In this document: piece by piece, positions 18,255 to 27,412 of the stretch | How the letters are laid out: every line of letters begins with the position of its first letter | Position numbering within the stretch: position 1 is the first letter of the stretch | Assembly: GCA_015057825.1 (NCBI GenBank) | Contig: SVDN01000006.1 | Location: 62,736 to 126,735, forward strand | Origin: Lachnospiraceae bacterium | GTDB taxonomy: Bacteria; Bacillota; Clostridia; Lachnospirales; Lachnospiraceae | Reading direction: 5' to 3' | DNA: 64,000 nt | Made by a program: the position numbers and the translations under genes | Notes under the pieces: generated by a model | What the model was told of the DNA's origin: nothing | Seen by the model: only the letters and a program-made list of their open reading frames with translations | The model's database searches: none

Positions 18255-19766
18255 TTGAGAAGAGATAAAGATGATAAGTTGAAATTTGACGATTTTGATG
18301 AATTTGATGATTCAAAATTCGATGATGATTTTGACGATGATTTCGATGACGACTTTGACGACGAAAAGAAGGCTTTTTGGGAAAGAGAAGATTCCAAAGA
18401 TAACTTCTTTGTAAGACTTTGGAGAAAAAAAGTCACAAAGATTGTTTTGCTTGCCGTTGAAATATTTGCAATTCTTTGCCTTATATTGGGTATTTGGCTT
18501 GTATATGGCGAAAACTCCAAAATGAAATTTATCAAGACCATGTCGGGATGTGCTTTCGGACAAAGCTTGGCTGCTTGTATTTTGGGCGACGATTACGATA
18601 AGTATCTTTTGGACAAGGATTTCAACGAAGACGATATAAATGTAAATGTTGAGCTTGAAGGCGACTTTACAAACATTGCTCTTTTTGGTGTGGATTCCAG
18701 AAACGGTGATGACGCATCGCGCAACAATAACAGTGATACAATCATGATTCTCAGTATCAACAATGAAACAAAAGAAGTTAAGATTGCATCGATTTATCGT
18801 GATACAATGGTTGAGTTTGATACCGAGGGCGGCGGAACATCATTTGCAAAAGCTACGGATGTTTATGCTTACGGCGGTCCTACGGCTGCAATCAATATGT
18901 TGAACAAAAACTTTGATTTGAATATCAAAGATTATATAACAATCAACTGGTCGGGTCTTGTAAATGTTATTGATGCATTCGGTGGTGTTGATGTAACTCT
19001 TACCGATGAAGAAGTTTATTGGTTAAATGACTATTTGCTTGACTTGAACGATTGGACGGGTGCGAGTGTTCAGATGGTTTCCGGCGCAGGCCCAACACAT
19101 TTGAACGGTGCTCAGGCGGTTTCATATTGCCGAATAAGATATGTAATGTTCTACGGTGAAGACGGAACACAGGTTAACAACGACTTCGGACGTACAGCGC
19201 GTCAAAGACTTGTTATCAGCAAGCTTATTGAAAAAGCAAAAGGCATGGGCGTTTCGGATCTTATTTCCACAATGAAGGATTTGATAAAACAGAACACCGA
19301 AGAAAATACATTTATGAAATCAAGTCTTACACTTAAAGAGATGATAAATCTTGTTCCGCTTATGATGGAAGTTCAATTTGACGGTGGTCAAGGCTTCCCT
19401 GCAGAGTATATTTCATATACCCTTCCAAACGGCGGTGCATCTCTTGCATGTAATACCCTTCTTTCCACAGCGAAAGAATTGCATGCTTATCTCTTTACGG
19501 AATATAAATATACGCCGTCTACGGTGCTTAAGGATTTGAGTGCGAAGATGGAAAGTTATACTGCCTCAAGTCATTATGAAGGCGAAGGAGAGACGGAAGC
19601 TCCGATAGAAACCACGACTACGCAAGAGACGACCACGACCGAGAATGTGACGGAGGAGTCGACGGATAAAGCGGAAGAAACAACGTCGAAGGAGGAAACC
19701 ACGACGGCTGAAGAAACCACTTCGTCCGAAGAAACAACTACGGTGGATGGCAACACAACACCGTAA
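18255..19766 (+). CDS. LCP (LytR-CpsA-Psr) family ligase with acidic N-terminus
   Basis: A 503-residue protein starting at TTG 18255 behind AAAGGGGA. LCP enzymes transfer lipid-linked glycopolymers to peptidoglycan outside the membrane. Order: a cytoplasmic tail with repeated Phe-Asp-Asp-Asp units (about residues 11-37), one membrane helix (61-84), the LCP domain (about 130-360; NIALFGVDSR, SIYRDTMVE, YGGPTAAINMLN, CRIRY, ARQRL), and a Thr/Glu-rich tail from about 460 that may span the wall. The Asp-rich tail contrasts with the basic one of the next gene. It follows rfbA by 19 bases, linking it to the rhamnose genes. Confidence 0.92.
   Translation: MRRDKDDKLKFDDFDEFDDSKFDDDFDDDFDDDFDDEKKAFWEREDSKDNFFVRLWRKKVTKIVLLAVEIFAILCLILGIWLVYGENSKMKFIKTMSGCAFGQSLAACILGDDYDKYLLDKDFNEDDINVNVELEGDFTNIALFGVDSRNGDDASRNNNSDTIMILSINNETKEVKIASIYRDTMVEFDTEGGGTSFAKATDVYAYGGPTAAINMLNKNFDLNIKDYITINWSGLVNVIDAFGGVDVTLTDEEVYWLNDYLLDLNDWTGASVQMVSGAGPTHLNGAQAVSYCRIRYVMFYGEDGTQVNNDFGRTARQRLVISKLIEKAKGMGVSDLISTMKDLIKQNTEENTFMKSSLTLKEMINLVPLMMEVQFDGGQGFPAEYISYTLPNGGASLACNTLLSTAKELHAYLFTEYKYTPSTVLKDLSAKMESYTASSHYEGEGETEAPIETTTTQETTTTENVTEESTDKAEETTSKEETTTAEETTSSEETTTVDGNTTP
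18285..18365 (+). repeat. Asp-rich FDDD codon repeats in LCP N-terminus
   Basis: Tandem units encode Phe-Asp-Asp-Asp; the nucleotide repeats are GATGATTTTGAC-like with synonymous changes. The segment is coding, not an independent element. Confidence 0.7.
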
Positions 19767-19834
19767 ATTATATGAGTATGTATGAACAATAAAAAACTGT
19801 CTGCATTTTAGCAGGTGCAGATCGGAGTGTTTTT

Positions 19835-21493
19835 ATGTCGAAAGATAGGTTTGAATTAACAGAAGAGGAAATGGAGCTTATTAAGCTTCGTAGAATCAGA
19901 GCTCAGGAAGCTAAGAAAAAAGCTTCCGGGGGCGGACAAAAAAAGAAGCGCGAATTGTCTGAAGAAGAAATAAGAGCCAGAAAACGCGCCGAAAAGAAAA
20001 GACGTTTGGAAGAAGAACGTCGTGCCAGAGAAGAAGAAGAATTAAGAGCACGAAAGAAAGCTGCGAAAAAGAAAAGACTTGAAGAAGAGGAACGTCTTGC
20101 TGCTCAAGAAGAAGAGCTTAGAGCAATCAGACGCGCCGAAAAGAAAAAACGTCTTGAAGCAGAACGTAAGGCAGCACGTGAAAAAGAACGTGAAGATGAT
20201 TACTACGAAAGCAGCAAATCCGATGACTGGGATGATATCAATGCCGAAGAAGAAAGAAGACAAAGAAAATCTCAGGCAAGAAGGAACGCCAAACGTGAAG
20301 CATTAAAAAGAAAACGTAAGAAAAAGAGAAAAATAGTCCTTGGAATAATAATTTCCATTGTTGCGGCAGTTGCCGTATTTGCAATGATTGTTATGTTTGT
20401 TCCCGGAATGAAAACAAAATTTGCCAAAGCGGTAGCCGGAACGAGTCTCGGCAAGTCCTTTATTAAAAGCCAGATTCAGGATTTGTACGAAGCAAATGTC
20501 TGGGACAGAGACTTTGATAGCGATGCTGTGGAAATAAACGATGGCTTGAATATTTCTTCGGATTATACCAACATTGCGCTTTTCGGTGTCGATTCAAGGG
20601 ATTCGCAAACTCTCGGGAAGGCAACTCATTCGGATACCATTATGATAATGAGTATCAACAATAAAACAGGCGAAACAAAGATGGCATCGGTATTCAGAGA
20701 TACATATCTTAAAATGGTATGTGATACCGGCGAAGTCTTTTATGATAAGGCCAACTCCGCGTATTTCAGAGGCGGTCCGTTATTGGCCGTTAATATGTTA
20801 AATACCAACTGGGATTTGAATATTACAGACTATGTAACCGTTAACTTCGGCGGAATAGAAAAAATCGTTGATGCAGCAGGCGGATTGGTTCTTACGGTAG
20901 ATGATGACGAAATCGATCAGATTAATTTTTACTTAAGAGAAATCAGGGACTTAAAAGGCCTGGATGAAAATGACACACAGGGCGATATTCCGGATATGTC
21001 ATATGCTCCTGACGGTTCGGGTGTTCAAACGGTAAATATGTCAGGTGTTTATGTAACCGCTTATTGCAGAAATCGTTATTCCACATTTGTTGATAAAGTA
21101 ACCGGTGAAGAGTTTAACTATGACTACGGAAGAACAGCTCGTCAAAGGTATGTTTTGCAGACTTTGATGTCTACCGTTAAGTCGGGCGGAGTGTCGGGAA
21201 TTACCGGTGTTGCCCAGGCAGTAATGGAACAGAATACCGATTCGGATAAGTTTATTGTATCGTCAATGACAACTGATGAAGCGGTAGATGTATTGGCAAT
21301 GGCTCTCGATATAAGCTTTGGAGAAACGATGGGCTTTCCGGTTGAAAAGGACAACAATGTTGTGCCAAAAGACCTTGAATACAATGCAGAGCTTATGCAT
21401 CAGTATTTGTTCGGACTTGAAACATATCAGTGTACTCAGGCTCTTCAAAGAATCAGTGAGGAAATATCTGCGGACTCGGGAGTATACAGATAA
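19835..21493 (+). CDS. LCP family ligase with basic coiled-coil N-terminus
   Basis: A 552-residue paralogue of the preceding protein. The first 165 residues are cytoplasmic and very charged, with three tandem units of about 24 residues (43-116) resembling EEELRARKRAEKKRRLEEER, predicted to form a helical coiled coil, then a Lys/Arg cluster at 148-166. One membrane helix follows (167-189). The LCP domain (about 235-455) has NIALFGVDSRDS, SVFRDTYLK, RGGPLLAVNMLN, YCRNRY and ARQRY. It presumably attaches wall glycopolymers. CGGAG precedes the ATG, and a strong terminator follows. Confidence 0.92.
   Translation: MSKDRFELTEEEMELIKLRRIRAQEAKKKASGGGQKKKRELSEEEIRARKRAEKKRRLEEERRAREEEELRARKKAAKKKRLEEEERLAAQEEELRAIRRAEKKKRLEAERKAAREKEREDDYYESSKSDDWDDINAEEERRQRKSQARRNAKREALKRKRKKKRKIVLGIIISIVAAVAVFAMIVMFVPGMKTKFAKAVAGTSLGKSFIKSQIQDLYEANVWDRDFDSDAVEINDGLNISSDYTNIALFGVDSRDSQTLGKATHSDTIMIMSINNKTGETKMASVFRDTYLKMVCDTGEVFYDKANSAYFRGGPLLAVNMLNTNWDLNITDYVTVNFGGIEKIVDAAGGLVLTVDDDEIDQINFYLREIRDLKGLDENDTQGDIPDMSYAPDGSGVQTVNMSGVYVTAYCRNRYSTFVDKVTGEEFNYDYGRTARQRYVLQTLMSTVKSGGVSGITGVAQAVMEQNTDSDKFIVSSMTTDEAVDVLAMALDISFGETMGFPVEKDNNVVPKDLEYNAELMHQYLFGLETYQCTQALQRISEEISADSGVYR
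19961..20182 (+). repeat. Three tandem coiled-coil repeats in LCP protein
   Basis: Residues 43-66, 67-91 and 92-116 are imperfect repeats of a Glu-rich then Arg/Lys-rich unit starting EEE(I/L)RA. The DNA copies diverge, so they are not a recent slippage product. Confidence 0.75.
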
Positions 21494-21515
21494 AAAACTT
21501 TGTTTAATAATAATC

Positions 21516-21546
21516 ATCCTCCGACCGTAAAGGGTCGGAGGATTTT
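21516..21546 (+). terminator. Intrinsic terminator after second LCP gene
   Basis: Perfect 11-base arms ATCCTCCGACC / GGTCGGAGGAT around a 5-base loop, then TTTA. Confidence 0.85.
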
Positions 21547-21587
21547 ATGCATTTATTTTTAAAGAATTAAAGTTTGGGAGGCAGTAA

Positions 21588-23153
21588 ATGTCTGCATTAG
21601 GTGAAGAAACGGAAGAAGTGAAAGAAGAGACGGTAAAACCAAAGAAAAAAAAGAAAGAAAAAAAAGCACCGAACAGGTTTTGGCTGGGGGTAAAACCGGC
21701 CGGCTTTTTGTTGATTGGTCTTTTGCTTTTTACAAGTTGTAAGTGGAGTGTGGAAAGTTTTGGACATGTGTCTTTTACTACCATGTTTTATCAAATGACA
21801 CTTCCTATCGGCGGCTCAAATCCGGAGTTTTCAAACGACTTTATGTTTCACGCTTTTTGGCCACCGGTTATTGTTGTTATAGCAGTATATTTGTTTATAA
21901 CGATTTGGGGCAGAAAGTTTTTAAAATACAAACACTATATGATTATTTATATAGGCGAGATTGCACTTATATTTGCGGGAATATTATATGCCAATGCAAA
22001 ACTTGATGTTTTTAAATCCATTGGTGAAGCATTAACACCGAGGACAATATATCAAGATAATTACGTGGATCCGGAAGAGGTTAACATAACATTTCCGAAA
22101 GAGGGAGAAAAGAAAAATCTTATTCTCATTTATTTGGAATCCATGGAGACTTCTTTGGCAGATGAAGAAAACGGCGGAAAAAGCAAAGATAACTTGATTC
22201 CGAACTTAACGGACTACGCGGGAGAAAATATAAGCTTTTCCGACAAGGCTGAGGGTCTTGGAGGATTTTATTCCATTCCGGGCACGGCTTTTACCTACGG
22301 AGCCATGATGTCTTCATCAACGGGAATTCCTTACGGTATGCCAAACTGGCATGATATTGTTATGACCAAAGACAGCAAAACCATGGAAAGAGTTACCGCA
22401 ATCGGTGATATACTTGCCGATGAAGGTTATAACCAGATGTTTATGTGCGGCTCTCAGGCAAAATTTTCCGGTCGAGATGCTTTTTACAAAACTCACGGCA
22501 ACTATGAAATCTGCGATTACAATCAGGCAAAAGTCGATGGACTTATTCCTGAGGATTATATGGTTTTCTGGGGTTTTGAGGATGAATATCTTTTTAAATA
22601 CGCAAAGGATAAAATCACAGAGCTTTCAAAAGAAGATAAACCTTTTAACTTTACAATGTTAACCGTGGATACACACAATCCGGAAGGATATGTTTGTGAC
22701 AAATGCGAAAATGAGTATGATGAGCAGTATTCCAATGTTATAAAATGCTCGGATAAACAAGTTAAGGAATTCGTAGAGTGGATTAAGGCGCAGGATTTCT
22801 ATAAGGATACGGTTGTTGTGCTGGTGGGTGACCACATCAGTATGGCGGGTAAATACTACGACACCGTGGGCATCGAATATGAAGACAGAAGAGTATATAA
22901 CTGCTTTATTAATTGCGAAGATGCTTTGAAGGATGCGGATGCATTGCAAAACAGAACATTTACCACAATCGACCTTTATCCGACGATTCTTGCATCCCTT
23001 GGTGCGGATATAGAAGGAGACAGGCTGGGACTGGGAACCAATCTGTTTTCGGGCAAGGAAACTTTGCCTGAAAAAATGGGCCTTAAAGAGTTTGAAAAAC
23101 AGCTTAATGCATGGTCTTTCCACTACTTCAATTCGTTTGTAAAAAGCAAATAA
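21588..23153 (+). CDS. LtaS-like sulfatase-fold phosphoglycerol transferase
   Basis: A 521-residue membrane enzyme. A Lys/Glu-rich cytoplasmic start is followed by three hydrophobic helices (about 33-135), then an extracytoplasmic alkaline-phosphatase/sulfatase domain: NLILIYLESMETS near residue 180, PGTAFTYGAMM with the probable nucleophilic Thr near 230, and VVVLVGDH.SM near 410. LtaS/MdoB-type enzymes transfer glycerol-phosphate from phosphatidylglycerol to glycans or lipoteichoic acid. The N-terminus has fewer helices than the usual five of LtaS, so a glycan phosphoglycerol transferase is as likely as a true LTA synthase. GGGAGG precedes the ATG. Confidence 0.88.
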   Translation: MSALGEETEEVKEETVKPKKKKKEKKAPNRFWLGVKPAGFLLIGLLLFTSCKWSVESFGHVSFTTMFYQMTLPIGGSNPEFSNDFMFHAFWPPVIVVIAVYLFITIWGRKFLKYKHYMIIYIGEIALIFAGILYANAKLDVFKSIGEALTPRTIYQDNYVDPEEVNITFPKEGEKKNLILIYLESMETSLADEENGGKSKDNLIPNLTDYAGENISFSDKAEGLGGFYSIPGTAFTYGAMMSSSTGIPYGMPNWHDIVMTKDSKTMERVTAIGDILADEGYNQMFMCGSQAKFSGRDAFYKTHGNYEICDYNQAKVDGLIPEDYMVFWGFEDEYLFKYAKDKITELSKEDKPFNFTMLTVDTHNPEGYVCDKCENEYDEQYSNVIKCSDKQVKEFVEWIKAQDFYKDTVVVLVGDHISMAGKYYDTVGIEYEDRRVYNCFINCEDALKDADALQNRTFTTIDLYPTILASLGADIEGDRLGLGTNLFSGKETLPEKMGLKEFEKQLNAWSFHYFNSFVKSK

Positions 23154-23166
23154 ATATGATAAAATA

Positions 23167-23200
23167 AAAGGTGCGTGGTAACATGCACCTTTATATTTTT
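23167..23200 (+). terminator. Intrinsic terminator between LtaS-like gene and pgm
   Basis: Eleven-base stem (AAAGGTGCGTG / CATGCACCTTT, one G-U) with a GTAA loop, then TATATTTTT. Confidence 0.75.
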
Positions 23201-23272
23201 GCATATAATCACGAAAGGCCTAAGCGGCGCATTTTCGATGATTTTATTAGATTAAAAAAGGAGAATGGGAAG

Positions 23273-25000
23273 ATGGGAGAATTATACTTAGAAAAATACA
23301 AGCAGTGGTGTGAAAATTCTTTCTTTGACGAAGCAACAAGAAACGAGCTTAAAGCTCTTACGGATGATAAAGAAATAAAAGAAAGATTCTACAAAGATCT
23401 TGAGTTTGGTACCGGCGGACTTCGCGGACAGCTGGGGGCAGGTACAAACCGTCTTAATATCTATACGGTCAGAAAAGCAAGCCAAGGACTTGCCAATTAC
23501 ATTAACAAACAAGGAAAAAAGGATGCAAAAGTGGTAATAGCATACGATTCAAGACGTATGTCTCCCGAGTTTGCTCTTGAGACAGCTCTTACTTTTGCGG
23601 CAAATAACATTAAGGCTTATGTATTTACCAGCCTTCGTCCGACACCGGAGCTTTCATTTGCCGTAAGAAAGCTTGGATGTATCGCCGGCGTTGTAATTAC
23701 AGCAAGTCATAACCCACCGGAATACAACGGCTATAAGGCTTATTGGGAAGACGGCGCACAGGTATCCTTCCCGAGAGACAAAGAAGTAATTGATGAAGTT
23801 AATGCGGTTGGCGACTATTCCAATGCAAAGACTATGGATGAAGCCGAAGCAAAGAATAAAGGGCTTCTTGAATATATTGATAAAGAAATCGACGATGCAT
23901 ATATAGAAACCGTAAAAGCCGCAAGCTTAAACGCAAAAGAGCTTAAAGACGAGTGCAAGAATCTTAAAATCGTTTATACACCTCTTCACGGCACGGGACT
24001 TATGCCGGTTAAGAGGATTTTGTCGGAACTTGGTTTTGAAAATGTAAATGTTGTGGAAGAACAGGCAACGCCGGACGGCAACTTCCCGACAGTAGGTTAT
24101 CCTAACCCTGAAGATCCAAAGGCCTTCGAGCTTGCTCTTAAAAAGGCAAAAGAAATAGATGCGGATGTAGTTCTTGCAACAGACCCGGATGCGGATCGTT
24201 TGGGTGTTTACGCAAAAGATACGAAAACAGGCGAATATGTTAGCTTTACGGGCAATATGTCGGGTATGATAATTGCCGAATACATTTTGAGCCAAAGAAA
24301 AGCAAAAGGAACTCTTCCAAAAAACGGAGCTTTGGTTAAAACAATCGTAACCACAAATTTGGCCGATGCCATCGCAAAAGAGTATGGTGTTGAACTCGTT
24401 GAAGTTCTTACGGGCTTTAAATACATAGGCGAGAGAATTCTTCATTTTGAAAAAACGGGTTGCAATGAGTACGTATTCGGTCTTGAAGAAAGCTATGGCT
24501 GCCTAATCGGTACATATGCAAGAGACAAAGATGCGGTTGCGGCTGTAATGATGCTTTGCGAGGCGGCTGCATTCTACAAAAAGCAAGGTCTCACACTTTG
24601 GGATCAGATGCTTAAATTATACGAGAAATACGGCTGCTACAGAGAAGCATTGGAATCCGTAACAATTAAGGGAATGGACGGTATCGAAAAGATCAAGTCC
24701 ATGATGAAAGCTTTGAGAGCTAGCAAACCATCAAAATTGGGTGACTTTGATGTATTGGCGATTCGTGATTACAATTCAAGCGAAAGGCTTGATTTGAAAA
24801 GCGGAGAAATTTCAAAAATCGACCTTGTTAAATCGGATGTTTTGTATTACGAACTTTCGGATAATGCTTGGTGTTGCGTGCGCCCTTCGGGTACAGAACC
24901 AAAGATTAAATTCTATATTGGTGCAACGGGCAACACTATTGACGAAACAGATGCAAAAACAGCTAAAGTTTTGAAAGACCTGCGTGAAATAGCAGGTTAG
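23273..25000 (+). CDS. pgm: Phospho-sugar mutase (phosphoglucomutase/phosphomannomutase)
   Basis: About 575 residues from the ATG at 23273, 9 bases after AAGGAG; an earlier GTG/ATG-rich stretch lacks a site and family similarity. GTGGLRG (about residue 45) binds substrate, TASHNPP.YNG (about 145) carries the phosphoserine, DPDADR (about 305) binds Mg2+, and RPSGTEPK near 545 binds the phosphate of the substrate. Length and layout fit the PGM2-like class. It interconverts glucose-6- and -1-phosphate, feeding rfbA and UDP-glucose synthesis. Confidence 0.95.
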   Translation: MGELYLEKYKQWCENSFFDEATRNELKALTDDKEIKERFYKDLEFGTGGLRGQLGAGTNRLNIYTVRKASQGLANYINKQGKKDAKVVIAYDSRRMSPEFALETALTFAANNIKAYVFTSLRPTPELSFAVRKLGCIAGVVITASHNPPEYNGYKAYWEDGAQVSFPRDKEVIDEVNAVGDYSNAKTMDEAEAKNKGLLEYIDKEIDDAYIETVKAASLNAKELKDECKNLKIVYTPLHGTGLMPVKRILSELGFENVNVVEEQATPDGNFPTVGYPNPEDPKAFELALKKAKEIDADVVLATDPDADRLGVYAKDTKTGEYVSFTGNMSGMIIAEYILSQRKAKGTLPKNGALVKTIVTTNLADAIAKEYGVELVEVLTGFKYIGERILHFEKTGCNEYVFGLEESYGCLIGTYARDKDAVAAVMMLCEAAAFYKKQGLTLWDQMLKLYEKYGCYREALESVTIKGMDGIEKIKSMMKALRASKPSKLGDFDVLAIRDYNSSERLDLKSGEISKIDLVKSDVLYYELSDNAWCCVRPSGTEPKIKFYIGATGNTIDETDAKTAKVLKDLREIAG

Positions 25001-25009
25001 GAGGCAGGT

Positions 25010-25945
25010 ATGAAAAGCGCATTGGTTGGATACACGGGATTTGTGGGCTCAAATCTCATGGCTTCAAGAAAATTCGACGCGGTATATAACTCTAAGAATA
25101 TAAAATCAGCTTACGGCACAAGACCCGATATATTGTTTTTTGCGGGCCTTAGGGCGGAGAAATTCATAGCAAACGTTTTTCCGGAAAAGGATTATTTTGA
25201 TATATTCACGGCCATGAATAACATAAAGCAAATTAATCCCAAAAGGCTGGTTCTTATTTCCACAATCGATGTTTACAGATCATCGGTTAATGTTGATGAA
25301 AATACTCAAATGAGTAAAAGAGGTCTTCTTCCTTACGGAGAAAACAGACTTGAATTTGAAGAATGGGTTGAGGAAGAATTTAATAACCATTTAATAGTGA
25401 GACTTCCGGCACTTTACGGAATTAATCTTAAAAAGAACTTTATCTATGATATGGTTAATTACATACCGGAAGTGTTAAATTCAAAAAAATACAGAGAATT
25501 GCTGGCTAAGGATGCAAAGCTCAGCGAGTATTATACTCAAAGCGAAGCGGGATTTTTAAAGTGTCGCAAGCTTACAAAAGAGGAGCGAAGCGAACTGAAA
25601 AACATCTTTAAAGAAGTCGGCTTCAGTGCGCTGAATTTTACCGACAGCAGAGGCTTGTACCAATTCTTTAATCTGTCTCATTTATGGGAGCATATACAGC
25701 TGGCATTGAAGCAAAATATAAACAAAATCAATATGGCCGTTGAACCTGTAAGGATTGACGAGCTCTACAGGTACGTATTTAACAAAGATTTTGTAAATGA
25801 GGTCCTTGAAATACCGCCCGTTCAAAACTTCAAAACCATATACTCGGACAGACTGGGTGGCAAAGATGGCTACATTGTTGATAAACAGATAGTGCTGGAC
25901 GAAATCAAACAATTCGTCCACGGTGCAATTTCCGAGAGATATTAA
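25010..25945 (+). CDS. Atypical NAD(P)-binding epimerase-like protein
   Basis: A 311-residue protein with a Rossmann start GYTGFVGSNL (Gly7, Gly10, Gly13), a VLISTIDVY block (about 82-89) and PYGENRLEFEEW where extended SDRs have Tyr-xxx-Lys. Here it is Tyr109-xxx-Arg113, so the catalytic Lys is replaced. The C-terminal 150 residues are unlike GalE/RmlB. AGGAGG precedes the ATG, 9 bases after pgm, so the two are co-transcribed. It may be a diverged nucleotide-sugar enzyme or a non-catalytic binder; the substrate is unknown. Confidence 0.75.
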   Translation: MKSALVGYTGFVGSNLMASRKFDAVYNSKNIKSAYGTRPDILFFAGLRAEKFIANVFPEKDYFDIFTAMNNIKQINPKRLVLISTIDVYRSSVNVDENTQMSKRGLLPYGENRLEFEEWVEEEFNNHLIVRLPALYGINLKKNFIYDMVNYIPEVLNSKKYRELLAKDAKLSEYYTQSEAGFLKCRKLTKEERSELKNIFKEVGFSALNFTDSRGLYQFFNLSHLWEHIQLALKQNINKINMAVEPVRIDELYRYVFNKDFVNEVLEIPPVQNFKTIYSDRLGGKDGYIVDKQIVLDEIKQFVHGAISERY

Positions 25946-25950
25946 ATAAT

Positions 25951-26000
25951 AAAAGATGTCAACCGCAAAGCATTTTCTTTGCTGCTGACATCTTTATTTT
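25951..26000. terminator. Bidirectional terminator between convergent genes
   Basis: AAAGATGTCA...GCAAAG / CTTTGC...TGACATCTTT forms a long stem, with A-run before and T-run after. Confidence 0.85.
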
Positions 26001-26014
26001 ATTGTGGGAATTTG

Positions 26015-27253
26015 TTATTTGCTGATTTGTTTACTGCCAACCATTTTGATGGATATTATCAGTGCCGCAACGTACATTATTAGGGTTGCAATTAATATGT
26101 AATCGTATGTTCTGCCGGTGTTTGAAAGGATGATTTCCGACATATTGTTGCCGGTGATGCCCGCAACAGCCCAAGCAGATAAGGCAAGTCCGTGAATTTT
26201 ACTTATGCTTTCCATTCCGAAGCGCGACGAAAGCAATGCCGGAAGTGTGGAAAAACCGCCACCGTAGCCCGCGTTAACAATTATCAACAGAGCGATTACG
26301 ATTCCGCCAAAAGCCGCAACCTTTACACCGTTGGAAATGGAGAAAGTAAATAATGCAATAGCTGTTATTATAATTGAGCTTGCAAAGATTATTTTATAGA
26401 CCGTATTTCGGTCCTTCATTTTATCCGAAATTGTTGAAAAACCGATTCTGCCGCCCGCATTGAAAGCAGCGGTTATACTCGGTACCACGGATATTACGGT
26501 GGTAAGAGCTATGCTTGTTGCAAAAGCGGTTCCCAAAATTTGCTTTTCGTATGTAATAAGAGCAAGGCCGCAATGAATGTTAATGAAGAACATAAGCCAA
26601 ATGCCTACAAATGTCTTGTTTCTGAACATATTCTTTGTTTTGAATTTCAAATTGCTTTCAACAGGTTCAACCCAATCATCCGGTTTCTTAAGAAGAAAGT
26701 GACCAAGCATCATTGCCGCAAAGTAAACAATTCCAAGAATAAAGAACATTTCCGCTATGCCAAAGCTTGCCTGCAATTTTTCCATAATCGGTGTGGCAAT
26801 GGCTTTTGCAAGTCCGAATCCCATGATGGAAATGCCCGTTGCAAGGCCTTTTTGCTTGTGAAACCAAAGCATCAATGTCTTGACGGGTGTAAGGTAGCCT
26901 ATTCCAAGACCGATACCCATGATACAGCCGTAACATATAAAGATACCGATTAAAGCAAGAGGACCGGTGGTGAATTTAATAAATACGCCGGTTCCGATCA
27001 TTCCGGCTGTAAAACATAAGCAGGAAATCAATGAAGAAGCGTGAATATTACGTTCAACAAGGCGTCCGGCAAAAGCAGCGGACATGCCCAAAAAGAAAAT
27101 TGCCAAAGAAAAAGCCCATCCCACAGCAAATGTGCTCATACCTATTTGTTCGGCGATCGCCTCTTTAAAGGTTGACCAACAATATACCGTACCGATGGAA
27201 CAGTGAATCAAAAGTGCAGGTACTGCTGCACGCATCCATTTGTTGTTTAACAT
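26015..27253 (-). CDS. MFS transporter, oxalate/formate antiporter (OFA) family
   Basis: About 412 residues and 12 hydrophobic helices. The ATG at 27253 is preferred over one at 27259 because AGGAGG ends 6 bases before the former and directly touches the latter. The start (HCSIGTVYCWSTF), GWAFS near residue 45 and GGGFSTLPALLSS.FG near 330 are OFA-family marks. OFA members exchange oxalate, formate or other small carboxylates; specificity cannot be read. The 5' leader of about 125 bases is structured and has a good promoter, suggesting riboswitch-type control. Confidence 0.88.
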   Translation of the reverse strand: MLNNKWMRAAVPALLIHCSIGTVYCWSTFKEAIAEQIGMSTFAVGWAFSLAIFFLGMSAAFAGRLVERNIHASSLISCLCFTAGMIGTGVFIKFTTGPLALIGIFICYGCIMGIGLGIGYLTPVKTLMLWFHKQKGLATGISIMGFGLAKAIATPIMEKLQASFGIAEMFFILGIVYFAAMMLGHFLLKKPDDWVEPVESNLKFKTKNMFRNKTFVGIWLMFFINIHCGLALITYEKQILGTAFATSIALTTVISVVPSITAAFNAGGRIGFSTISDKMKDRNTVYKIIFASSIIITAIALFTFSISNGVKVAAFGGIVIALLIIVNAGYGGGFSTLPALLSSRFGMESISKIHGLALSAWAVAGITGNNMSEIILSNTGRTYDYILIATLIMYVAALIISIKMVGSKQISK

Positions 27254-27270
27254 ATGCATCCTCCTTTACT

Positions 27271-27362
27271 TAAGCCCAGACGGTCGGCTAAACTGGGGGA
27301 TGATATACCCGCAGCGACTTACCGCACTGTGTATACTCACATAATCCGTCAGCGATAAGTCT
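27271..27362 (-). ncRNA. Structured 5' leader of OFA transporter, possible ZTP-like riboswitch
   Basis: In the transcript: an outer stem AGACUUA/UAAGUC (27362-27356 with 27321-27316) encloses a UGACGG element, a UGUG/CACA hairpin and GCGGUAAG. A GGG/CCC linker hairpin follows, then a 3' hairpin containing CCGACCGUCUGGGCU next to the AAAGGAGG site. The order P1-P2, linker, CCG..CG.CUGGGC resembles the ZTP (pfl) class that senses 10-formyl-tetrahydrofolate shortage, but the 5' half matches only loosely. The structure is seen; the class is inference. Confidence 0.45.
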
Positions 27363-27383
27363 AACATTATTTATCTAAATAAA

Positions 27384-27412
27384 AGTATAAGGGCAGAAAA
27401 ATGAAAAGTCAA
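27384..27412 (-). promoter_or_regulatory. Promoter of OFA transporter leader
   Basis: On the minus strand TTGACT (27412-27407), 17-base spacer, TATACT (27389-27384). The predicted start near 27377 lies just upstream of the structured element. Confidence 0.65.

Noticed and set aside
19961..20182. CRISPR-like or minisatellite array
   Set aside because: The repeats are in-frame, diverged and encode a coiled coil; no spacer pattern exists.
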